64,000 bases of DNA from Diploptera punctata (GCA_030220185.1 JASPKZ010007297.1:496001-560000); one strand, 5' to 3'. Shown: positions 31,962 to 43,515, counted from the stretch's first letter. Made by a program: numbers and translations. Notes: a model not told the origin generated them from the sequence alone.

Positions 31962-32146
31962 AATAATAAGTTTTGTCTGTATAATTCTTATCTCATATCA
32001 TTGTTTCTGTTAGACATATGTTTCAAGGCATGTTAGCCTCATCTTCGGTAGTTACAGAAACAACGATGTGAGGTAGGAATTAAACAGACAAAACATATTA
32101 TTATTAAGTAAAACCTCATAATGTTACTTACTATTATATTTTCAAA
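31962..32146. mobile_element. Family I PLE palindrome
   Basis: TSD AAAACTGTTTCT (31950-31961, 32147-32158). Arms AATAAGTTTTGTCTGTATAA...ATCATTGTTTCTG and inverse. Right extended tail AAGTAAAACCTCATAATGTT. The centre holds a single hammerhead, whose stem I overlaps the palindrome arms. Confidence 0.8.
32003..32062 (-). ncRNA. Family I hammerhead candidate with long stem I
   Basis: Minus: stem I of TTTCTGT/ACAGAAA plus TA/TA separated by an AAC bulge, CCGAAGA (32042-32048; U4 is C), stem II AGGC/GCCT-type around TAACAT, GAAAC (32020-32024), ATAT loop, GTC (32013-32015). An internal bulge in stem I is usual in natural hammerheads. Confidence 0.6.
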
Positions 32147-32159
32147 AAAACTGTTTCTT

Positions 32160-32835
32160 TTTATCCCTGGCATCCAATAAATAGGCATTATGAATATTCC
32201 AAAAGTTGTTGTTATCTAATGGCGAGATTTGACGCTTAAGTAATTTTCTTTCTGGCTTCCCAGTACAAGCGAACAAGGTGCTTAGAGTGTAGTGCAGTTG
32301 GATTTAAAGCTGGACAGACTAGAAGGTGGTGTTTGTCCATGATCTGGTCTGGGTCTTTGCATATAACACATCTGTCTGATTGGAAAACGTTTATTCTGTG
32401 GAGATGATGAGCCAGTCAGTCGTGTCCTGACTTCAGTCTGAATTTCGCTACTGCTTCCTTGCGGCCTTTATATTTTACTTCTGTGTATAGCTCATCAATT
32501 TTTTCCCATGATTTCCCTCTGGCTGTTGCAATGTTTTCTTTTAGGTTTTCCATTTGGAATGCTTTCTTAATGTCTTTGATCTTTCTGTGGATATTTGATT
32601 TGGGGTGGATTATCTGTATGTTGGTACCCTTTTTGGTAAGTCCATCAGCTATTTCATTGCCAACTATTCCGATGTGTGAGGGTATCCACTGGAACGCTAT
32701 TAATTTGTTCTGGTTGTTGAGGTATTTTAAAAGTTTACAACGTTCTAAGATGATTTCTGGTGTTTAGTTGGAGGTTATTGCTTGTATAGCGGCCTTCGAG
32801 TCTGCCAGAATGACAGCTTTTGTAAACATTTTCAT
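32160..32835 (-). mobile_element. LINE RNase H and zinc-knuckle region
   Basis: Minus strand reads FQWIPSHIGIVGNEIADGLT (RNase H C-terminal motif), IKKAFQMENLKENIATARGK, KFRLKSGHD, then RCVICKDPDQIMDKHHLLVC (CCHC-like). It matches the copies at 3545-4310 and 13160-13519. R1/Jockey/I-type. Confidence 0.85.
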
Positions 32836-32929
32836 TCCAAAAGTTGTCTCAGTATTGCACCAATTTGCAATCTAACAACTAGGCCCACTATAATTATAAT
32901 ATCGGATAAATATTTATTAATTAAATAAA

Positions 32930-33330
32930 AATAAAACGTAGTTTTATTTGATTTTCATATTTATTATATAATTCAGTGACAGCTGTTTCGGTATACTGTA
33001 CCTTCTTGAGACATGTTAACAAATTATGAATTGTGTTATTATATTACATATCAACTGATCTAAGCAGCAATACAACAATATTTGTTTAAATTTTTTAATT
33101 AACAAAGGGGATTCATTCAAATCAGTTACTCTTCAATTTATTTATCTGTACAGCCTCCAAAAGATCTAACTTCTTACCCTTATCACAAACATGTAAAATT
33201 TCAAAATTTGGATCGAAACAATGATTAAATTGGAATAAATATTTAGTGGCCATGAATAATCCATAAGATACAGGCCCTAACACTGTGAAATATGTTGTTG
33301 TGATTGAAATCTCTTAAATGCCTAACTAAA
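32930..33330 (-). mobile_element. Family P PLE 3' remnant
   Basis: Minus strand: FNHCFDPNFEILHVCDKGKK then LDLLEAVQINKLKSN, the end of a diverged GIY-YIG PLE protein, followed by a hammerhead-like motif (32968-33015). No partner arm or TSD was resolved. Confidence 0.6.
32968..33015 (-). ncRNA. Family P hammerhead-like motif
   Basis: Minus: CTCAAGA (33004-33010; G5 is C), perfect stem II GGTA/TACC around CAGTA, GAAAC (32985-32989), AGCT loop, GTC (32978-32980). One core change. Confidence 0.5.
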
Positions 33331-33639
33331 TAGTCAGACTGGTAAACTAATGTTGTCATCCTCATCACTGGTTCTGAGGTTTGCACTGATTCTGGGATTT
33401 GTAGGCTCAAATCTGGCAAGACTGTTGATTTTTGAAGAGTTAAAAATCATAAGTATATGGGGCTTCCTCCAGAAAAGATCCTGTGTCAAGCATTAAATAA
33501 GAGGTCTTTGAGCAAAATTTGCTAGCCACTCCATCCCCAGATTTGAATTCGGACACTAATGAGCTGAGTTGTTAAAGAGTATCATTAAATAAAATGCTAA
33601 TTTAACTGACTAAATAAAACATTTATTATCTTTTAGGAT

Positions 33640-34330
33640 ATACTTCAAATTATGTGGATTCTTATGCTTAAGTCGTCATCCTCTTATTGTGTCCTTCTTT
33701 CGGAAGGTCAATTCCAAATATGCCTCCAACCATCTCTATCTTCCCATGCTTTTAGTTCTTCCCACTAGTATCCTCATTCTTGTAAATGTTTCTTCACCTT
33801 GTTAATCCATCTTTCTCATGGTCATTTTCCTTGTATCTTGAGATTTAACAGTCTTTGTGATAAGTCTTTCCTTTTCCATTCTTTTCAGATGTCCAAACCA
33901 TTTTAGTCTATTTTCTCTATGTTGTTAATTTTTCTACATTTAATACTCCCTGATTTAGTCACTTATGTTCAAGTATTCATTTAATTTTGACTCAAAATAA
34001 ATTCTTGATGTCTTTATTTTATCAATAGATAGATCATCGGTTGATTAATGTCTTTGACATAGTCCGATTCCAAATAGCCAATTTTGTCAGTCCATCCAAT
34101 CTCCTGGTTGTAGATGTTTCTCCTTCATGCATAAATATATTCCCTGACTCCAGGAGGTTTTAGGTCTTCCTCTGCCTTGTCTTCCCTCAGGTTTCCATTC
34201 CAAAACACATTTTGGTAGCCGACCCTCTTCCATTTGCTGGACATGTCCATACCATCTTAATTGCTGAGTTTTAATATAATCTAAAATAGCTTCTTCAATC
34301 TTCATTTTCTCCCTTATAACTGAGTTTGTA
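33640..34330 (-). mobile_element. Two LINE C-terminal fragments
   Basis: 34087-34305 minus reads QLRWYGHVQQMEEGRLPKCV then GRQGRGRPKTSW. 33650-33960 minus reads ENRLKWFGHLKRMEKERLIT and KSMGRQRWLEAYLE. These are two overlapping copies of the same kind of tail, one behind the other. Confidence 0.75.
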
Positions 34331-34539
34331 ATTTTTTCTCTTCTTTAAATTCTTGCTGCCCTTCGTATAAAATCCATTTCCATTGCCAAAAATGTTTTAT
34401 CAATATTTTATTATTTAACCCTTTCACTGCTAAGAATGTATTATTACAGGCTGAGATACAAATCTTGCTCCAGTTACATGTGTCTGTGTAAATTTGTGGC
34501 CCCCAAATGGACAATTCTGAAGTAGACAACATTTTTTTT

Positions 34540-35280
34540 AAATATGTAGATTTATGTTGCTTTGAGTGTGAATAAATTTGTAATTACAGATAGTACTCCG
34601 TACATTTGAATTTTGGATAATCCAAACACCAAATTTAATAGCCAATTGTAGCACTTTCTCCATTGTTAAGCTGCTTAAGCACTTTCAGTTTTTTTTTAAT
34701 GTGCAGGAACTATTTTTTCATTTGCATGACATTTTACTGTATGGTATAACACAAACACCTGTTTTGTATGAACTTAATTTATAAACAAAAGCAAGAACAC
34801 AGTACAAATCAGTCCTATTAATTCTGTATACATAGAATATCAGCCAAACAAACTGTGCTTTAACTTCTCTGAACTAGATAGCACCACTACTGCATGGAAT
34901 TGGTTATGTACTGTAATTGTATTGTATATGTACATTTGTATATGTATATATACATTTTTTCGAGTAATCCGAACAGACCACACACCAATTAGTTCAGAAT
35001 ACCAGGGTTGTATTGTACTAGATCTTCAATTTAATTTATGATAATTTTAATGTTTGAAGTATAATTATTCATAGCTTAGCATAACATGTGTCTTCATTAA
35101 TTCTTATTGTTTACCAGAAAGTTGCTCATCATACATATTAAAAGATGTAAACAAATTATTTATAACTTAGAAGCAACTTTCAACACAAATTAGATAATTA
35201 TCTGAACCATGGATGCATGAGGATCATTTATATAAATCATATATGAGCAGATATTCAAATATTCAAGCATCGTCCTGTGT
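34540..35280. other. Intergenic, nothing recognised
   Basis: AT-rich. No feature beyond short TATATG runs near 34930. Confidence 0.4.
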
Positions 35281-35289
35281 TTAAATTCT

Positions 35290-35420
35290 TCTCTACCCTC
35301 ACTTTCTCTCTCTTCTGAGCCTCTCTTTCATATTCCATCTGCTATTCTTTTCATCCATGTAATTGGTCTTCCCCTACTAATGCTCTTGGTATCCAATCTA
35401 ATTATTTTTTCTGATGTTCC
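35290..35420 (-). mobile_element. Short LINE tail remnant
   Basis: Minus reading DTKSISRGRPITWMKRIADG resembles the GRP-x-x-RW motif of LINE C-termini. Too short to assign. Confidence 0.4.
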
Positions 35421-36224
35421 CATACCATCCCAATTGCTTTATATAGGTGTGTGTGTGTTGAAAAGTAGAACCTTGACATTCACTCTGTTTATCTCTTATC
35501 TTACCCATTTCTAATCTTAAATATTGTATTTATCTTTTCAAGAATTAATTTCAGTGGAGGCTAATTTTGATTTTTCTTTGAATTTAGTATCTGTGTTAAT
35601 GCTCCTATGGTGAGCTATTATTTTATAGGATTATTTATAAATACAAAAAATGAAAGAAGACCTAAAATAGAGCCTTGAGGAATTGGTGTAAATATTTTAT
35701 TTATGATATTTATGTTATTGGAGGAAACAGTATAGTGTTTCTCTGAAGTTATTTTGCTCACCACTTATATTTTATAAAACTCTTATCTAGACAGTTAAAT
35801 TTTAAACCACATATCATTTTCATAACACATCACATTAGCTTACTTTGCAAGATTGCATTGCATCACAATCTTCTTAATATAAAATTATTCCTGAATTTAG
35901 TGTTGCCAACCAATCATTGGAAATGGCCTAAACAGCAAATGTACAATTGTGAATTACAGAATATAAGTACATACAAGAAAACTTTTGCAACTCTTCACCA
36001 TTCCAGTAATACTGTAGCACTGTGTGCATGTTTTCTGGAATATACAATTATCTCAAGCCTGAGCAAATATTTTAACTGTTACAGTTATAATCGTCAGTGA
36101 AAACTATAGTTGATCGAGCAGACCCATGCCCCACATGAATTGAATAACAAGAGCATGGCCTCATGTGAAATATTAGAAAAATTATGACCACTAAACAACT
36201 ACTACTATTATTATCATTAACTAT

Positions 36225-36426
36225 TGACGATTTTTATTATTAATTTAACACTTCTCATTGAAGGATAAATTATATTTGAAGAGAAATTACAACGTACATA
36301 AGAGAAAAATTTGCGTCTAGATCGTAACTCGCCTCGGTAGCTCAGTTGGTAGAGCACTTGGCCCGGAAAGCCAAGGGTCCCGGGTTCGAGTCCCGGTCTA
36401 GGCGAAAAATTTTCTCTTCAAATATA
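36225..36426 (+). mobile_element. Solitary tRNA-like element
   Basis: TSD ATCATTAACTAT (36213-36224, 36427-36438). Left: a short inverted piece of the element 3' end, carrying the extension TTATTATTAATTTAACACTT. Right: one complete tRNA-like unit ending at TCTTCAAATATA. The smallest clean example of the tRNA-like head-to-head insertion. Confidence 0.82.
36331..36403 (+). tRNA. tRNA-like cloverleaf (GGA loop)
   Basis: Acceptor GCCTCGG/TCTAGGC (one mismatch), D arm GCTC/GAGC, anticodon stem of six pairs CTTGGC/GCCAAG around CCGGAAA (C33 instead of T33), T arm CCGGG/CCCGG with TTCGAGT. A would-be Ser(GGA) but without the long variable arm of tRNA-Ser. Flanked by AAGAGAAAAATTT and its inverse. 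A repeat component rather than a tRNA gene. Confidence 0.7.
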
Positions 36427-36689
36427 ATCATTAACTATATTATTTAAATGTTATTTTTAGATTCTTGCCCCACACACAAAACATGAAAGACATAAATAGT
36501 GGCACAACAGCTAACAAGAACTAAAAGAGAACCTTCAAAGTTTACATACCTTGTGTTTTATTCAATTTTTGTACATCATATGTTACTGTAAATAAAGAAT
36601 AAACATAAAAAATTGCAAGACATGCTTTGCAATGCCAACTGAATAGTTACTGTTACTGGCTAATAGATGACTGCAAGGAATCAAGTGGT

Positions 36690-37140
36690 TAGAGTGATGC
36701 ATTCCATCCAATCATAATTTAATTTTTTGTGATTGAATCTGCTACTTTCATTTCAAATAGCTACTGGATTGTTGTGAGGCTGTGTGGACCTCATTCATTA
36801 TCCTATAACTAACTAACTTACTAGTATAATTGAACATAAAAGTTCATAGTGTGATGCATTCCCTCTATGTTATTTCATTTTCATAACTGCAAACTGCTAC
36901 TCTTCATTTCAAATAGCTATACAGTTGTTGTGAGACTGTGTGTAGCACATTCATTATCCTATAACTTACTAACTCGATTGTACAATTGAACGCGGAAGTT
37001 CATAGTGTGATGCATTTTCTCTATCTTATTTAATTGTAGTAACTGGATTTATTACTTTTCATTTCAAATAGCTAATCAGAGACTGTGTGGACCTCATTCA
37101 TTACCCTATAGCCACTAACTCACTGGAACTGTCGAACCCA
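36690..37140. repeat. Three tandem about 150-bp units
   Basis: Units near 36700, 36850 and 37010 share GATGCATT, ATTTCAAATAGCTA, GACTGTGTG, CATTCATTA(T/C)CCTATA and an AACT..CTCA..TCGAA-type end. The unit end resembles the 3' terminus of the LINE that follows (ACTCACTGGAACTGTCGAACC). Confidence 0.65.
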
Positions 37141-37375
37141 GAAGTTCAAGCCCATGCAGACATAATTTCTCCATACATTCCTATCTTAAAATAATATTTT
37201 CCAATCATTCCCTGTATAATTTACCTCCCTCAAATTATGGTTAATGTTATTCTTCCACCTCATTCTTGGCCTACTTATTTGGTGTTTTCCCTCTGATTTC
37301 CTTACAAGAAGTTTCCATGCCCCTCTATCATTTCCTGTTAATGCATGTTTCCTACTCTTCATGGTCTATAAGACT
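37115..37375 (-). mobile_element. RTE-like LINE 3' end, second copy
   Basis: Homologous to 47455-47715: ACTCACTGGAACTGTCGAAC, TCCATACATTCCTATC, CCAATCATTCCCTGTATAAT, CTTACAAGAAGTTTCCATGC. Only the C-terminal region remains. Confidence 0.75.
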
Positions 37376-37389
37376 TAAAATTAATTCAT

Positions 37390-37765
37390 TATCTAAAAAA
37401 AGAACTCCATGGTGCGACAGGCCTAGAAGGCCCTCGGTCTACCAACTGGCTGCTGGCCTCACTTCCACATGTGTAATCACATAGACATCATCCAGCCAGT
37501 ATAGGGGTTACATGTGGTTAGCATATTGGGTCTCCTAGCCGTTATAGCTGGTTTTCTCAACCTGGCATTGCTACTCATTGTAGCTATCCAAATTCCTCAT
37601 GATGCTGGGTGGGCACCGGTTCCATTCTGGCCGAAATTTCATGAGAAAATTTCTTCCTCTGTGGAGAATCGAAGCAGCGCAAGTCCTGTAGCTCTGCACC
37701 AAGTCATCTTCTTTAACCACTTGGCTACAACATGGAACTTCATTATCCTGCACTGAATTTAAAAA
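37390..37765. repeat. Dispersed SINE-like repeat, copy 2
   Basis: Better preserved than the copy at 16160-16420: GCCTAGAAGGCCCTCGGTCT, AGCCAGTATAGGGGTTACAT, CTGGGTGGGCACCGGTTCCA, then TGTGGAGAATCGAAGCAGC. No ORF of note. Confidence 0.6.
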
Positions 37766-37769
37766 ATCT

Positions 37770-38545
37770 GTATTGTATAACCAGGAATAGAACCTGAGTC
37801 CTCTCAGATTATAGTCATACATACCTGAAGATGGTCACAATTATAGTAGGCTCCTGATTGTTGTAAATTGTGCTTTGAATTTCTGTGAATATAAAAGGGA
37901 ACTTTGTAATATTATACAGTAAGTAATATGTGAAAGTTTTCTCTCACCCTCGATCAACAGATTTTTGAAGCTGTTAAAATCCTGAACCTATTTTCTTAAG
38001 AGGGAAGTAAAATTATAGTTCCCATCTCAGAAAAAACTGAAATAAGATACCTATGAGGAAAATTCATCAGTCCTTTTGTGTTCAACTTTGATTTATGAAG
38101 CAAATCAACTCAAAAAACATAATTATATTAATATTTTCTACCCTATTAATATGTGAAATCTTCATGTGGTAAAATAGAAGGCAAAACACAGTATGACAGT
38201 AACTGAAATGGGGAACAATTGCATGACTATCCTTGTAAAATAACATTTCATACAAAGTCATATAGGTTGATCATATTTTTTTCTTTCTTGTATAACCTGA
38301 CTTTATTTAGGCAAGTGTGTCATTCAATTTTACCCTTAATTTTTACACACTTCATTATAATTACAACAAACAATCAAATTGACAAAAAATAAATGAAGGC
38401 TGTTTCCAAAAGCTGAGGTAGTGTTTATAACCCATTAATAAATAGCTCTTGCAAGTGTAAATATTAGTGTGTAATTATATTTGGAGGTATAAGAAAAGGT
38501 TAAATAAATGTAATGTTTTTGAAAACATTAAACACCTAAATTGAT
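37770..38545. other. Intergenic, nothing recognised
   Basis: AT-rich, no repeat structure seen. Confidence 0.4.
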
Positions 38546-38557
38546 GAGGTTTACTTA

Positions 38558-38728
38558 TATTATTTTCAGTCTGATCATTTTACCTCAATATTAATGTTGA
38601 TTTGTTCTTGGACATGTTTCAAAACAATTCTGCTTTATCGTCAGCTTGTCCAGACTGGTTTGAATCAGACTGAAAATAACATCATTAAAATAACCTCAAA
38701 ATATCACTTTCTAAAATTAAATATTGAC
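38558..38728. mobile_element. Family H mini-palindrome
   Basis: TSD GAGGTTTACTTA (38546-38557, 38729-38740). Left arm with a hammerhead-like motif on the minus strand; right arm cut to about 20 bases (CAGACTGAAAATAACATC) plus the extension AAAATAACCTCAAAATATCA. Confidence 0.82.
38606..38655 (-). ncRNA. Family H hammerhead-like motif
   Basis: Minus: CTGACGA (38638-38644), stem II A(A)GCAG.../TTGTTTT less regular, GAAAC (38616-38620), AT loop, GTC (38611-38613). Core boxes complete, stems weak. Confidence 0.45.
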
Positions 38729-39569
38729 GAGGTTTACTTATTTTTTTATAAATAAAAAAATTCTTTATATTATGTGTTATTAGAAATAAGTAATTTAAAT
38801 TATCTGTATCTCTCTAGAATTTATTGTTCTATTTGGTATTTTTATATTTTTTAGATAAATCATATATAGTCGTTAAAATATCATAATTTTTAAATGTGCT
38901 ATAGTATTACAGGCACTACAGGGAAGAAGAAAGTTTAAATAATATATCATCATCATGCAGGGATTAAGCCTGTTGGCTCATTCCGGTTTCATGAAAGCTA
39001 GAATTGTTAAAATTGTTCAGACCATTAAATAATATATGTTTGCATTAACAGCTTCATACAAATTTTAATTGTTGGATAAACATAAAGAAATGTAGCATTT
39101 TGAATTTCAACCTAATAAAATAAGTAGTAATAAGTCGACCAGCTAAATAAGAATATGCTTCATATTTAAATTAATTTTGATCAATAGAGAAAAATAAATT
39201 TGTCATTTGATCTAAGTTTGCATGCGCAAAAATATCTAACTATATCCCTATACATTTGAAGAGCCTATGATTGTAAATAGGTTAAAAAAATAGGTGAATA
39301 GGTTAAAAAAGAAGAATACCACTACCAATTATTTTTCATGATGAATATAAAATTTTGTGTAGAGCAGAGGTCTTGTAGCTAACAGCTAAACAGTATTTTT
39401 ATCTCAATATATATTTTTAAACAGAATGTTAATTAATTTTGTAATTTATAACTTACACTGCTATCCTGTGTGAATTTTATATTGAAATTTTATAGAAATA
39501 AATCACTATGATGTTTAATTTAAGATAAATTAAAATGTTTCATACCTCTCCTCATAACAAGCAAATCTT

Positions 39570-39620
39570 CTAAGTAGATCGCGATTTCAAAGCCTTAGTG
39601 GCTTCATCTTCAGTACCATC
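39570..39620 (-). ncRNA. Family B hammerhead ribozyme candidate, complete core
   Basis: Minus: stem I GGTA/TACT, CTGAAGA (39607-39613), stem II AAGCC/GGCTT around ACTAA, GAAA (39585-39588), stem III AT/AT closed by CGCG, ATC triplet (39577-39579) with cleavage predicted after the C. Best family B copy. Confidence 0.7.
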
Positions 39621-39727
39621 TTGATGACTGATGTTATGTCGATTTGAAGAACCACTTCTTCTTCCCTCGGTCCATCAACAGAGGGAAGAAGAAGTTCTTC
39701 CAATCGACATAACATCAGTCATCAAGA

Positions 39728-39768
39728 TGATACTGAAGATGAAATCGCGATCTACTTAGAAGATTGGT
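39728..39768 (+). ncRNA. Family B hammerhead lacking stem II
   Basis: CTGAAGATGAAATCGCGATCTAC-like sequence: the core boxes are joined directly and the whole stem II hairpin is missing relative to the opposite arm. A precise hairpin deletion, presumably inactive. Confidence 0.6.
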
Positions 39769-39814
39769 TATGAGGAGAAGTATGAAACATTTTAATTTAT
39801 CTTGAATTTTATAT

Positions 39815-40185
39815 ATTTTGATATTTAAATTAAACATGGAAAAATACTTCCAACAGAATATAATATAGAGTTCTGCTTCCCTGTAGTAGCCCCAACTAGC
39901 TTGATCTCATGTAACTCATAAGTTAGAAATGTCTGGACTTTCTTTGAACATTTATAGCTTTTTTCTATTATACAGAGTGTAACAAAATTCAGTACTCAAA
40001 TTTCAAGGATTAATAAAATGAAACAAAAACAAAAATTTTATTCACTAAATCAGAAGCTGTACTCTTAACTTGCAATGAAGAATACAGTTGTTATACATTA
40101 AATTAATTATGACACTAATTTTTAAAAATCACCAATATAACATATTTACAATATTTTTATTTTAAATGTATCAATTCTCTATGAA
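39815..40185. other. Intergenic, nothing recognised
   Basis: AT-rich, no recognised element. Confidence 0.35.
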
Positions 40186-41889
40186 GGACAAATTGTATTT
40201 GAAGAGAAAAACTTGTTAACTTGGATTTGAACCTAAAGTCTCTGGTTCTCCTTACCACCACTCCCACTGAGCTATTTAGACATCTCAATTTAAACGGAAA
40301 TTTTCCTCTCTCTTATACAGTCCCCACGTGACTGAGGCAACAAATCTCTGTTCTCCATGCCATCTTGCTCCTTTTATTCAGAAGACTTTAAATGGGATTT
40401 AACACTACTTCTATAGCTTGTATAACTTCATTTTTTTATCCTGTCTTACTGATGGACAAATTATATTTAAAGAGACTATTTAACTCATGCCTCAAATGGG
40501 ATTCAATGACCAATCACATTTCAGTGATTTTTTAATTACGACCAATCACAGTTGTGTTTCACCTCAAATTTGTCAAAGAAGTTTATCATGTTAAAGAAAG
40601 CTCCTCCTTTTTAACATTCTGAATAGGTCATAGCATTATTTTGCAGTGACTGACTCTCTAAGAAATACAGCTACCATATTGTATATATAGTGCACGAATG
40701 TCAGCTGATAGTGCATGCGGAAGATAATATAAAAACATTTGTAGCAATTGATTATACCACCAAAAAAAAAAAGAAACCACTGTTTGCATTTTCTTAAATT
40801 AATTATTTCCCAGGAAATAATGTTGCAGAAAAATATAATTGATGTATTTACATCATAGGACATCAGAAATTAATTAATACTTATTAATGTTGGTTATAAA
40901 TTTCTCCACTAGGGTGCATTCTTGCAATATTTGTGATCCTTTGGCAATAAATAATATGATCTGGTTGCAGTGATGAACAAGCATAACAATCGTTTCTCAT
41001 TTGTTTTCAAACATCGCTTCTCATTTGTTTTAAACATCTCCATTTACATTAAATAAATATATATTTTAAAATAACTATATTTAAATAATGATTTGTGAGT
41101 AAACAGCTTAATTTTATTCGTTAAATAGTCCTAACAAATGCCACTCTTGATTTCCAATTTATCAATGATTTGGAAATCACTCATGGCATTACTTATGAAA
41201 ATTTACAGCTAAATTGAATTTGAATCCAAGGTCAACCATTGACCTATTTAGGCATCTCAATTTAAATGAAAATTTTCTCTCTCATACAATCCCGTGCACC
41301 CAAGGCAATGAATCTTTGTTCCACACATACTATCTGGCTGCTTCTATTCAGAAGACTTTAAATAGAATTTAACACTACTTTTACAGCCAGTAAAGTTTTA
41401 TTTTCAATGTGTTTATTTTAAATTTATCACTTCTTACTGAAGGATAAATTATATTTGAAGAGAAAAATTTACACCTAACTGGGATTTAAACCCAAGGTCT
41501 CTGGTTCTTTATACCAGCTCTCTAAACCACTGAGCTATTTAAGCATCTCAATTCAAACAGAAATTTTTCTCTCTCTTATACAATCCCCATGCACCTGATG
41601 CCGTGAATCTACATTCCATGTTCTATCTGGTCACTTCTATTCTGAAGACTTTAGATGGAATTTTTCACTACTTTTGTGTCCAGCAAAACTTTATTTTTGA
41701 TGTTTTTATTTTAATTTTTCACTTCTCACTGAAGGACAAATTATATTTGAAGAGAAAGATTTTACTGGCTATAAAAGTAGTGTTAAATCCCATATAAAGC
41801 CTCCTGAATAGAATCAGGCAGATGGCATGTGGAACAAAGATTCATTGCCTCAGATGCACAGGAATTGTATAAGAGGGAGAAATTTTTCC

Positions 41890-42605
41890 ATTTAAATTCA
41901 TCATCATCATAGTACATTCACAAATTTAGGCCATTTGTTGACCTGTTTCGGCCTCAAGAGAAACACCATCCAGAAGTCTTTTGAGTGGACGTCCTGGTCT
42001 TCTTCTTCATGCAGATTGATATCTTAACATTTGTTTGGGTATCCTGTGATCTTCCATTCAATGAACATATTGCATCCATCTTGACTTATAATCAGAAATT
42101 TTGTTTTCTAAAGGTTCCATGTGTAATTCTTCTAAGATGTCTTCTTTTTTTTTTGTGTGTGTGTGTGTGTATCCTGCAGTCCTCCGAAGGTATTTCATTT
42201 CAGCAGATCTAAGTCTTTGTATATCCTTCTGTTTCAATATCCATACTTTGCTACCATACAAAAGAGTTGGAAGAGCCAGTGTTTTATACACTTTTAGTCT
42301 TGAATGTTTTTGGACTAACTGTGGCTTGAAGATAGAATTTATTAACCCTAAAATTCTTTAAAATTTTTATATTTTTGCATTTACATCCTTTTCTTCTTCA
42401 TATGAGATATTGCATCTCAAATATGTAAAATTATTCACCTGCTCCAAAATGTTATTGTCAAGTACAATTTTAGTTCTGACAGGATCTACATCTTGAAATA
42501 CCATAATTTTCATTTTCTCTGTAGATATCTTTAATCCATATTCTTCTGTAATTTTGTTAAGTTCATACAGACCTTTCTGCAGATTATCTTCTGAATTTGC
42601 ATTTA
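41890..42605 (-). mobile_element. LINE C-terminal fragment with (ATG)n tail
   Basis: Minus reads ADSEDNLQKGLYELNKITEE, LKISTEKMKIMVFQDVDPV, ALPTLLYGSKVWILKQKDIQ, RRPGRPLKR. TSD CATTTAAATT near 41889 and 42600. A (GT)n run near 42150 disrupts it. Inserted in the tRNA-like repeat block. Confidence 0.82.
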
Positions 42606-42776
42606 AATTAAGATACCTAAATAGCTCTGTGATTTAGAGCACTTGTATGGAGAACCAGAGACCTTGGAGTCAAATACCAGTTTAGGCATAAATGTTTCTC
42701 TTCAAATATAATTTGTCCTTCAGTGAGAAGTGATAAATTTAAAATAAAGCTTTACTGGCTATAAAAGTTGTATTAA

Positions 42777-43515
42777 TCAATACTAATAAAATTCATTGTT
42801 TAACCGTTGAGGTGGATAGTCGTAAAATAAAATAAGTTAAATTATACCTTCTTAGGTAAGATCCGTCGTCCTCAACTTATAAAATATGTATTTTTATGTC
42901 TGTAGGCCTTTCAGAACATCTGTTCCATCTTCAGCGGGTCTTTCTTCGCTACATTATTTGATATGATGGTTGATGCTGCTGGTCCTAATGTGGTGTTGTC
43001 ATGACTAAAGCTTCTTCCTGATGATATAATATAGTGGATTGTTTAGTCAGGAAGTGCTTTCATTTATTAACAGCTTGTTGTCTATTTCCTTGATAATTTC
43101 CAGGTCTTCCAATATGTTTGATTTTTGTTGGATTTCCCTCTTTGTGTACTATTGTAAGGGTGTCTTCAATTGAGTTCATTTTATGACTGGCATTTATTAT
43201 GTAAATAATAAATGCTGGTCATAAAATGAACTCTATAGAAGACACCCTTACAATAGTACACAAAGAGGGCAATCCAACAAAAATCAACATATTGGAAGAC
43301 CTGGAAATTATCAAGGAAATAGACAACAAGCTGTTAATAAATGAAAGCACTTCCTGACTAAACAACCCACTATATTATATCATCAGGAAGAAGCTTTAGT
43401 CACGACAACACCACATTAGGACCAGCAGCATCAAACATCATATCAAATAATGTAGCGAAGAAAGTTGAGGATGACGGATCTTACCTAAGAAGGTATATTT
43501 TAACTTATTTTATTT
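42777..43515. mobile_element. Family O PLE palindrome, short
   Basis: Arms about 42830-43200 and 43202-43510 meet at GTAAATAATAAATGCTGGTC. Minus/plus readings of both arms give MNSIEDTLTIVHKEG and NILEDLEIIKEIDNKLLINE, matching family O protein at 30420-30500. Left extension AATACTAATAAAATTCATTG resembles the right tail of the 4-kb copy. Confidence 0.78.

Larger units (their letters stand above)
39483..39802. mobile_element. Family B PLE palindrome
   Basis: TSD TGAATTTTATAT (39471-39482, 39803-39814). Arms about 39528-39665 and 39672-39800 with AGAAGAACCACTTCTTCTTC-type centre. Left extended tail ACTATGATGTTTAATTTAAG. Left arm carries a complete hammerhead; right arm has lost stem II. Confidence 0.83.

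Noticed and set aside
35858..36100. An 80-codon + strand ORF as a gene
   Set aside because: Composition and lack of motifs look like chance; no supporting splice sites or homology were recognised.
37571..37822. An 83-codon minus-strand ORF as a small gene
   Set aside because: It lies within a dispersed SINE-like repeat and shows no domain, signal peptide or splice context.
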